From an uncultured bacterium (GTDB lineage Bacteria; Hydrothermota; Tepidihabitantia; Tepidihabitantales; Tepidihabitantaceae): 9,583 nucleotides of DNA. The translations under genes and the position numbers were made by a program. Location of the stretch: NCBI GenBank assembly GCA_937139435.1, contig CAKZPX010000262.1:1-9583 (forward strand), read 5' to 3'. Shown here in pieces: positions 1 through 5,618 of the stretch. The notes beneath the pieces are model-generated. The model saw nothing but the letters and a program-made list of their open reading frames with translations. It was not told the origin of the DNA and searched no databases. The stretch's first letter is position 1, and each line of letters begins with the position of its first letter.

Positions 1-822
1 CTTTACCGAACTCTCTACCAAAAGAGCACTGCGCCGATACCAGTTAATCTTCTCCTCCTCGCTAACAAATCCGGTAAATTGAACAATATCACCAATACCC
101 AATTCCCTTACAACCCCCTGCAGGCGCGGCAGGTCATCACCGGTTCCTACTACCACCACCCGGAACGAACATCCCCTTTCCTTTAAGAGCCGCGCTGCAT
201 AAAAGAGATGCTCGGTTGATTTATAGCGCTTCAACCTGCCGACGTGGAGCACAATCGGCTCCCGTTGCACACTGGGATCCGGAGAGTAACGCCCGAAATC
301 GGTGCCAGGTGGAACAACCGTTATCCGCTCCTCCGGAATGCCCAGCCGGACACAATCATTTTTAGAACTATCAGACAGCACCGCAAAATTACACCCATAA
401 TAGGCGAGCGGGATCAAACTCTCCGCCAGATACACATACCCAGCCAGCGGAGCAAAAACCTCTTTAAATATGCTCCCCCGAAACAGATGCATTAACAAAA
501 CAAGAACCGGGCGGTCAACAAACCAGGGAGAATAAAAAGGAATTTTATTCAGGTCGTCAATCACGAGGTCGTACCTATCCTCCCTGACTATCCGGTTGAT
601 AGTGTGGTAAACTGTCCAGTTAAAGGTGAACCTTGCTCCCCGACGGATTATCTTTATCCCATCCAGCATCTCCTCCGGGCTGGAGCCAGGAAACCTCTCA
701 CACAATAAAGTTATCTCGTAACCACGGTGCACCAGTCGTTTAAATATCTCCTGGAGATATATCTCGGCACCGCCCGCCTCCGGATGCCTAATACAGCGCC
801 AGTTAACCAAAAGTAGTCGCAT
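1..822 (-). CDS. Family 4 glycosyltransferase (GT-B fold), C-terminus cut by window edge
   Basis: The first 274 residues of a retaining GT4-type glycosyltransferase are open from ATG at 822 to the window edge. Such enzymes move a sugar from a nucleotide-sugar to a lipid carrier or growing glycan at the inner face of the membrane. The N-terminal acceptor domain opens with MRLLLVNW and the family motif HPEAGGAE (13-20). The donor domain opens with VVPPGTDFGRY (169-179), then VLHVGRLKRYKS (191-202), VVVVGTGDDLPRL (222-233) and VQFTGFVSEEE (247-257). The reading stops at ESSVK, just before the EGFG nucleotide-sugar motif expected in this family. Full members are about 370-400 residues, so roughly 100 are missing. 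The donor and acceptor cannot be told. No strong Shine-Dalgarno is visible and the predicted -10 element lies only 7 bases from the ATG. Confidence 0.92.
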   Translation of the reverse strand, partial: MRLLLVNWRCIRHPEAGGAEIYLQEIFKRLVHRGYEITLLCERFPGSSPEEMLDGIKIIRRGARFTFNWTVYHTINRIVREDRYDLVIDDLNKIPFYSPWFVDRPVLVLLMHLFRGSIFKEVFAPLAGYVYLAESLIPLAYYGCNFAVLSDSSKNDCVRLGIPEERITVVPPGTDFGRYSPDPSVQREPIVLHVGRLKRYKSTEHLFYAARLLKERGCSFRVVVVGTGDDLPRLQGVVRELGIGDIVQFTGFVSEEEKINWYRRSALLVESSVK

Positions 823-829
823 CGGTTTT

Positions 830-858
830 ATCTTATGCTTAATCTTAACCCCGGTCAA
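830..858 (-). promoter_or_regulatory. Candidate sigma70-like promoter of the glycosyltransferase
   Basis: Read on the minus strand, TTGACC (858-853) is followed after 17 bases by TAAGAT (835-830). The match is 5 of 6 to the -35 consensus and 4 of 6 to the -10 consensus. The -10 ends only 7 bases before the ATG at 822, so transcription would begin at or next to the start codon and the mRNA could be leaderless. Confidence 0.4.
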
Positions 859-869
859 GCCAACACAAA

Positions 870-897
870 TTGCCCGCTATGTTTAAAGTTTTATAAT
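870..897 (+). promoter_or_regulatory. Candidate sigma70-like promoter of the membrane protein/prsW pair
   Basis: TTGCCC (870-875, 4 of 6) is followed after 16 bases by a perfect TATAAT (892-897). The expected transcript start, about 904, lies just upstream of the Shine-Dalgarno-like AGGCGA at 910-915 and the ATG at 921. It is divergent from the glycosyltransferase promoter, so this ~100-base gap appears to serve both directions. Confidence 0.45.
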
Positions 898-949
898 AAG
901 TAATTAAACAGGCGATTCTTATGAAGCGTGGCAAAAGATACTGGCAGGT

Positions 950-1309
950 TTGGTATTCACCATCGGCTACATCCTCTCTCCGTTTTCCTGGTGGAACGAT
1001 GTGGTTATTAACCTCCCCATCGCCTATTTTCTGGGCAGTGTTTTCAGTGTTATTGATACCCGGCTCTTTGCCCCGGGCATGATCATCAGTTACTGGCTCA
1101 CAAACATCCTGGGAATCGTTATGATGCACACCGCCACTCTGCATATGTTGCCCACTAAAATCTCCCTTCAACTGGTCGATCAGAATAAACCGGACCGCCA
1201 AAAGAATCAAATTCTTACCCATGTTATTATCGCCGGCATTTACACCTTTATCATCTCGTTCTTAATTGCTCTAAAAGTTATCAAGCCCCTTAATCTATCC
1301 CACAATTGA
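950..1309 (+). CDS. Small uncharacterised integral membrane protein, start uncertain
   Basis: I do not recognise the family. From the first possible start in this frame (TTG at 950) the product is 119 residues. It has hydrophobic segments at about 1-10, 22-38, 44-66 and 96-112, with a hydrophilic loop (about 79-94, rich in Lys, Asp and Gln) between the last two. The frame stays open and protein-like upstream of 950, reading EAWQKILAG back to a stop at 905-907, but it has no conventional start there. ATG at 921, spaced 8 bases from AGG, is one base out of frame. Adding a single G after that ATG would give MEAWQKILAGLVFTIGY, which looks like a normal N-terminus. So either the gene has a one-base deletion (real or an assembly error) or it starts at TTG 950. 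It lies 29 bases upstream of prsW on the same strand and is probably co-transcribed with it. Confidence 0.6.
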   Translation: MVFTIGYILSPFSWWNDVVINLPIAYFLGSVFSVIDTRLFAPGMIISYWLTNILGIVMMHTATLHMLPTKISLQLVDQNKPDRQKNQILTHVIIAGIYTFIISFLIALKVIKPLNLSHN

Positions 1310-1338
1310 CTCCCCATTCTATCCGGAGAAAATAAACT

Positions 1339-2109
1339 GTGGTATTTCTTCTTCTCATCATCGCTATTTTACCGAGTTTTTTACTGCTACTTTTCTTCTA
1401 CTTTCGCAACCGCTACAAAAAAGAACCCTTCTGGCCAATATTTGTTGCCTCAATCCTGGGGGCATTTGTTACTCTACCCGCTTCGGTAACATCCCGGCTG
1501 TTACAACGACTAACCGGACTTTTGTCCCCCCCTTTTGACCTGTTAAACATCTTTCTCGGTACCATCTTTGTTATCGGGCTGGTAGAAGAGTTATGGAAAT
1601 TCTTTGTTGTCCGATTTTACTGTTACCACCGACCTGAATTTGATGAACCTTATGACGGCATAATGTATGCTACCGCTGTTGCCCTGGGTTTTGCTGCTCT
1701 GGAAAACATACTTTACATCTTCACACCAACGGTGCTCGGTGGTCTCCGCACCGGCATCCTGCGCGCCCTTATGGCTGTTCCTAGTCACGCCTTCTACGGC
1801 GTCCTGATGGGTTATTTTCTCGGCGAGGCAAAGTTTGCCAAAGATGAACCCCGGGCAAACCTCCTCAGTGTTACCGGACTGCTATTGGCAATCCTCGCTC
1901 ACGGATTGTATGACTTTTTAGTCATCGCCTTACCCCAGCGGCCGCTCCTTACCGGCAGTCTCATAGTATTTTCTGCCCTTGTCTGGGTTGTCCTGTTTGA
2001 ACTCACAAAACGCCAGTCAGAAAAGTCCGCCCACCGGGTACCCGAACTGGTAACCCCGACTGAAAGGCAATCCACCCATCCCACCCAGGATAAACAGCCT
2101 CCGGAATAA
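1339..2109 (+). CDS. prsW: PrsW-family intramembrane metalloprotease
   Basis: This is a 256-residue polytopic membrane protein of the PrsW (PF13367) group in the CPBP-like superfamily. In Bacillus subtilis, PrsW makes the first cut in the anti-sigma factor RsiW. The expected motifs appear in order: YKKEP (26-30) after the first membrane segment; the EExxK signature as VEELWK (82-87, Glu83 and Glu84); DEPYDGIMYATAVALGFAALEN (102-123); PSHAFYGVLMGYFLG (148-162, His150); and LAHGLYDF (186-193, His188). The glutamates and histidines are the presumed metal ligands and catalytic residues. The last ~30 residues are a hydrophilic Pro/Thr/Gln-rich tail. The start is GTG at 1339, preceded by GGAG at 1325-1328, 10 bases away. 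No anti-sigma factor or sigma factor is visible in the window, so the substrate is unknown. The neighbouring small membrane protein is the nearest candidate partner. Confidence 0.9.
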   Translation: MVFLLLIIAILPSFLLLLFFYFRNRYKKEPFWPIFVASILGAFVTLPASVTSRLLQRLTGLLSPPFDLLNIFLGTIFVIGLVEELWKFFVVRFYCYHRPEFDEPYDGIMYATAVALGFAALENILYIFTPTVLGGLRTGILRALMAVPSHAFYGVLMGYFLGEAKFAKDEPRANLLSVTGLLLAILAHGLYDFLVIALPQRPLLTGSLIVFSALVWVVLFELTKRQSEKSAHRVPELVTPTERQSTHPTQDKQPPE

Positions 2110-2162
2110 AATCGTTCGAGACACACCAAATTAACCGACATTAATAAGAGTGGAACGATTTT
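2108..2162. repeat. Perfect 10-bp inverted repeat flanking a 35-base spacer
   Basis: AAAATCGTTC (2108-2117), overlapping the prsW stop codon, is the exact reverse complement of GAACGATTTT (2153-2162), which runs into the TTGACA -35 element at 2161-2166. The 35-base spacer is too long for a normal intrinsic terminator loop, though the right arm does end in four T. It could be a paired operator for the downstream promoter, or a long-loop RNA structure ending the prsW message. Confidence 0.5.
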
Positions 2163-2188
2163 GACAGTAAAATATAATGATCTATTAT
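2161..2188 (+). promoter_or_regulatory. Candidate sigma70-like promoter of the secreted-protein pair
   Basis: A perfect TTGACA (2161-2166) is followed after 16 bases by TATTAT (2183-2188, 5 of 6). A second perfect TATAAT sits inside the spacer at 2173-2178, with a poor -35 (TGGAAC, 2151-2156). The surrounding AT-rich stretch and the inverted repeat touching the -35 support a regulated promoter. The leader to the GTG at 2217 would be about 20 bases. Confidence 0.5.
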
Positions 2189-2216
2189 ATTACCAAGGTA
2201 CGTTAGAGAGGTGCCT

Positions 2217-3716
2217 GTGAAATTAAAAGTGCCCACCCGGGATAAGAAATCCGAACAGCAGAAAAAAAATAGCGGACCAGGCATAGTAACCAGAAATATT
2301 CTTATATTATTTATATCGGTATTTAGCCCGGCAACCGGTTTTGAAAACATCTGTAACTCCGCCCCGTCTCCAAACAGCGTTATCGAGGTTAATACTGATA
2401 TCAATATATTCCCGCAGGACAGTACTTCTGTCCGCCTGTTTTATTCAACCAATAATCAGGCTTCGTGGACCGAAATACCTATGGAAACCATTCAACTCCC
2501 CGGATACGAAAATACCTGGCAGGGTAATTTCCTGTCCCCGGCATCGGGAACAGTGTGGTACTACCTTCAAGCAGATAAAGAACCGCTCCGGGCGTCTCAA
2601 TCGCCGTGTAATACTAATGATGTCTGGCCACCCCCAGATAACCTTTTGTCCTGGGTAGCAATTGAACCAGCAGGTGACACATTTAACAATCCTGAGGGTC
2701 CCTGGCTGGACCTAACCGGTCTCTGGTTAGGTTACTCTGACACTTATTTCTACTTCCGAATCACCAACAACTACAATTCCTGGCCAACCTCAGGGGGGCT
2801 ATTGAAATGGTACAGTTATGCGGTGGGTTTTGTGAACCCTGATGCACCCTCCGACTCCTGGATATTTGCACCAGTGTATGTTAACGCCTGGCCAATAATG
2901 CAGTTCGGGCTTTATGCCATCAACCGTTATACTGGAGCGCTACCAACAAAAATCAGCGATATTGAATACCAAACATCCGGCAATCGCCTTGACATGCGCT
3001 GCCGTATTGATTCTTTGACCCGTGACACCCGCTTTGGTCCCTGGCCCAACACCGCCGGCTATCTGGTTGCTGCCGCTAACACCCAGACCATCACCGCAAC
3101 CGGTGCCACGCTTAAAGACACCACAGTACCAACGCTGTGGTTTGGCAGCCAGACACAACTGATGACCGTGGGACAGAATACACCACCTCAGATTTCAACA
3201 CCCCGGGTCCGACCCACCCGCGGTACCGGTGAAACGCAGTTTTTCTTCTCAGTGCACTATTTGGACGCCGACAATAATCTGCCTTTAATCCACGCGTTGA
3301 TTGTCGACGATGACACCTTTGAACTGATCCCCTCGGGACATAACTATTCCAACGGGGTTAACTTCACTGTTACCCTGTCCGGATTTCAGGTGGAATGGCG
3401 CCGATTTTTCTTTCTTTTCAACGATGGCATGGCAATGGTCGCCAGTCCGGTTGATAGTTTCTTCGTTGAGGGGCTGGGGTTAGATGATGAGACACCGGTT
3501 CAGCCCGGCATTATTACAGTTAGCCGCCAAACACTTCTCCTGCCTCCTGCCTTTTTCATTAACTCGCAACTCTGTCTTTTCAACGCCAGTGGTAACAGGG
3601 TAATTGAACTGAAACCCGGTTTTAACGATATTTCTCGTCTCGGGGCAGGTGTTTATTTTGTTAAAAATAGAAAAAATTTAGCTCGCTGCATCGCAAAGGT
3701 TGTCATTAATAAATAG
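2217..3716 (+). CDS. Secreted multidomain beta-rich protein with C-terminal sorting module
   Basis: No family is recognised for the body of this 499-residue protein. The N-terminus has an unusually long charged stretch (1-24) before a hydrophobic export segment (about 27-39, NILILFISVFSPA). Residues 50-122 look like an Ig/CBM-type beta sandwich (SVRLFYSTNNQASWTEIP, ending GTVWYYLQAD). Residues 143-316 resemble a DOMON/CBM9-like sandwich, with LDLTGLWLGYSDTYFYFRI around 165-183. Residues 323-418 look like another Ig-like domain (PPQISTPRVRPT, HYLDADNN). The last ~65 residues are a sorting module: LFNASGNRV, ELKPG, NDISRL, GVYF (478-481) and a basic KVVINK end. GTG at 2217 is preferred over GTG at 2211 because GAGAGG (2206-2211) sits 5 bases before it and overlaps the earlier GTG. 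The hydrolase follows after 31 bases. It is likely exported and surface-retained; a sugar- or ligand-binding role is only a guess from the folds. Confidence 0.8.
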   Translation: MKLKVPTRDKKSEQQKKNSGPGIVTRNILILFISVFSPATGFENICNSAPSPNSVIEVNTDINIFPQDSTSVRLFYSTNNQASWTEIPMETIQLPGYENTWQGNFLSPASGTVWYYLQADKEPLRASQSPCNTNDVWPPPDNLLSWVAIEPAGDTFNNPEGPWLDLTGLWLGYSDTYFYFRITNNYNSWPTSGGLLKWYSYAVGFVNPDAPSDSWIFAPVYVNAWPIMQFGLYAINRYTGALPTKISDIEYQTSGNRLDMRCRIDSLTRDTRFGPWPNTAGYLVAAANTQTITATGATLKDTTVPTLWFGSQTQLMTVGQNTPPQISTPRVRPTRGTGETQFFFSVHYLDADNNLPLIHALIVDDDTFELIPSGHNYSNGVNFTVTLSGFQVEWRRFFFLFNDGMAMVASPVDSFFVEGLGLDDETPVQPGIITVSRQTLLLPPAFFINSQLCLFNASGNRVIELKPGFNDISRLGAGVYFVKNRKNLARCIAKVVINK

Positions 3717-3719
3717 GAA

Positions 3720-3735
3720 TTAGCCAACATGCTAA
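3720..3735 (+). other. Short hairpin between the two secreted-protein genes
   Basis: TTAGC (3720-3724) and GCTAA (3731-3735) pair perfectly around a 6-base loop. The right arm shares bases with the AAGGG ribosome binding site (3734-3738) of the hydrolase. With a 5-bp AT-rich stem it may be chance, but if it forms it could modulate translation of the second gene. Confidence 0.25.
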
Positions 3736-3747
3736 GGGAAAACCAAA

Positions 3748-4941
3748 ATGAATAGCCACATCAAACACATAACCAATAAGAAGAAAATAATGATTCACCA
3801 GCGAGTAAAATCCTCCCTTGTGTTACTGTTTATCATTTTTCCGGTACTGCTTATCGCCCAGAACCGGGACTATGGAATATCGGGGCGCTTTTTGTTCAAC
3901 TACCGCATTGAGGACATCCCCGGCACCGACGAAACAATGTTTAATTCCCGCATCTATTTCCCTGATTCCGCCGGTGTTTTTCCACCGGGCGCAATCCCCG
4001 CACCAATTGTTGTTTTCGGACATGGCTGGATGATGGGGATTGACCGGTACTACTCCTATGCTGAGCACCTTGCCAGCTGGGGTTATATCGTCTGTCTGCC
4101 CACAATCTCCAACCCGCTCATCAACCCTGAGCATGAACGCCGGGCACGTTTGATGGTTGATGTTGCCCGCTGGATTGCCAATCTGGATACCGTTCCCGAT
4201 GACCACTTTTACCGTAAACTGAACCGCTGGTCATGGGCGTTTACCGGGCATTCAATGGGCGGTGGACTGGCGCTGCTCGCTGCTGACCGGTTCGGACTTA
4301 ACGATACGCTCCGGGTGGTGGCAGCACTTCATAGCCCCCAGACCACACCCGCAACCAGGTCCCAGAATATCACCATCCCGAAGTTAATACTCGCCGGCAG
4401 CGTTGACAATATCGCACCCTGGCCGGATATCCGGGAGGCGTACTGGGATTCAGCACCACCACCGGGCACATTTGCGGTGATCGCCGGTGCTAACCACGGT
4501 TATGTAATGGATTACTCCTACTTCTGGGAGAACGGCGGCACCTCCCGGATCAGCCGCCAAACCCATCAACTTATCATCCGGCGGCATCTAACCGCCTACC
4601 TGGAACGTTATCTGCACAACGACACCAGCGACTGGAACTTCAGCTACTGCTTTGGTGACTCAATTTACGGTCACCCATCTATGGAATCAGTAGAAGTCCG
4701 ACTGCCGCCAGTGGGTACTGAGGACACTTTAAAAACCGGCGCTGAGAAAACAAAGACACGCTCACCCATTACCAGTGGTATTTTACACATAGAGACAGAA
4801 ACCGCTCTCCTGGACATCAACGGTCGCCGGGTACTGAATTTACCACCCGGGCTTAACAACATCTCCCTTCTTAACCCCGGGGTGTACTTTGCCACCGTTG
4901 ACAACAAAAAATTCCATAAGATTGTTATAATTAAAAAGTAA
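3748..4941 (+). CDS. Secreted alpha/beta hydrolase (chlorophyllase/PETase/dienelactone-hydrolase-like) with sorting module
   Basis: This 397-residue exported serine hydrolase probably cleaves an ester. A signal segment (about 22-38, SSLVLLFIIFPVLLIAQ) follows a long basic n-region. The fold markers are in order: an oxyanion-hole strand IVVFGHGW (87-94); the nucleophile elbow GHSMGGG (167-173, Ser169); the acid strand LILAGSVDNIAPW (213-225, Asp220); and the histidine GANHGYV (247-253, His250). All three triad residues are present. SMGGG and the VDNIAP acid loop resemble the polyester hydrolase/chlorophyllase group. The substrate is not determined. A Thr/Lys-rich linker (about 323-340) leads to a sorting module (about 352-397: LLDINGRRV, LPPG, NNISLL, PGVYF, KIVIIKK), matching the upstream protein. 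ATG 3748 has AAGGG at 3734-3738 (9 bases away); ATG 3790 would shorten the n-region but lacks a good ribosome site. It is convergent with the aldolase gene, 38 bases away, with no clear terminator between them. Confidence 0.88.
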   Translation: MNSHIKHITNKKKIMIHQRVKSSLVLLFIIFPVLLIAQNRDYGISGRFLFNYRIEDIPGTDETMFNSRIYFPDSAGVFPPGAIPAPIVVFGHGWMMGIDRYYSYAEHLASWGYIVCLPTISNPLINPEHERRARLMVDVARWIANLDTVPDDHFYRKLNRWSWAFTGHSMGGGLALLAADRFGLNDTLRVVAALHSPQTTPATRSQNITIPKLILAGSVDNIAPWPDIREAYWDSAPPPGTFAVIAGANHGYVMDYSYFWENGGTSRISRQTHQLIIRRHLTAYLERYLHNDTSDWNFSYCFGDSIYGHPSMESVEVRLPPVGTEDTLKTGAEKTKTRSPITSGILHIETETALLDINGRRVLNLPPGLNNISLLNPGVYFATVDNKKFHKIVIIKK

Positions 4942-4979
4942 ATAGTAGCGCACTGCGGAAAAATTTTAAATGCAAGCTC

Positions 4980-5618
4980 TCAGCATCCTCCTGCTATTAC
5001 ACGACCGAACTCCTCAATCGCCGCTTCGGAAAGCGGATGCTCACCCAGGGCAGAGATAACCGCCAGGGGCAGGGTTAAATGATGGGCACCGGCGATTAAC
5101 GCCTGCGCCGCCTCTTCCGGTGCCTTGACACTGGCTGCAACAATCTCCACCGGTCTGCCGGTCGCCTTTATCACATCAGCCATCTCGCGCACCAGTTTAA
5201 TCCCGTCACCCAGCAGACGGGTCGCCCGGTTAACGTAAGGGATAACATAGGTGCACCCTGCCTCAATCGCCAGCAAAGTCTGGTAACCACTGAACACCGC
5301 GGTTGCCGCACAGGGGATTTCTGGCACCAGTCTGGTAACCAGTGCCATATTCTCGGTTGTCGCCGGTATCTTAAGCACAATCTTGTCCGGCGCGATGGAG
5401 TAAAACCGGTGTGCCTCCGTATCCCGCTCGCTGACACTGTTAGCGGTTAACTGATAGAACACCGGTCCGGGCACAATCCGGGCAATTTCCTTTATTACAC
5501 TCTCGGGCTTCTCCTTCACCCCTGCCAGTAGTGCCGGATTGGTCGTGCACCCCCGCACAAACCCCAGCGCTATCGCCTGCTGCACCTCATCAATCACCGC
5601 ACTGTCAATGAATATCAT
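4980..5618 (-). CDS. fsa: Fructose-6-phosphate aldolase / small transaldolase-family enzyme
   Basis: This 212-residue cytoplasmic (beta/alpha)8 class I aldolase belongs to the small transaldolase subfamily (TalC/FSA). By comparison with E. coli FsaA (220 residues), the Schiff-base lysine is Lys83 in IVLKIPAT. Also present are Asp5 (FIDSA), TTNP (25-28, Asn27), Gln56 in FYQLTA, Thr106 in TAVFSG, Tyr128 and Arg131 in PYVNR, and Ser163 in AASVK. Gln56 and Tyr128 correspond to E. coli Gln59 and Tyr131, which mark true FSA-type enzymes that handle dihydroxyacetone. However, many bacterial members of this small subfamily act as transaldolases, so activity is not settled. The ATG at 5618 directly follows the kinase stop codon (TAG then ATG, no gap), so its translation is probably coupled to the kinase. 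It ends in Gly-Gly-Cys. Confidence 0.88.
   Translation of the reverse strand: MIFIDSAVIDEVQQAIALGFVRGCTTNPALLAGVKEKPESVIKEIARIVPGPVFYQLTANSVSERDTEAHRFYSIAPDKIVLKIPATTENMALVTRLVPEIPCAATAVFSGYQTLLAIEAGCTYVIPYVNRATRLLGDGIKLVREMADVIKATGRPVEIVAASVKAPEEAAQALIAGAHHLTLPLAVISALGEHPLSEAAIEEFGRVIAGGC

Noticed and set aside
244..495. 83-codon plus-strand frame inside the glycosyltransferase
   Set aside because: It lies antisense within clear GT4 motifs and its product is low-information and Arg/Pro-rich.
845..1222. 125-codon minus-strand open frame opposite the small membrane protein
   Set aside because: The plus-strand reading gives coherent hydrophobic helices and fits an operon with prsW; the minus-strand product has no recognisable domain and no ribosome site.
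3823..4206. 127-codon minus-strand frame inside the hydrolase
   Set aside because: It covers the signal segment and oxyanion region of a well-supported enzyme; no independent start signals.
4942..4979. Possible bidirectional terminator between the convergent hydrolase and aldolase genes
   Set aside because: The only inverted repeat is CGC/GCG (3 bp) before an A/T run; too weak to call.
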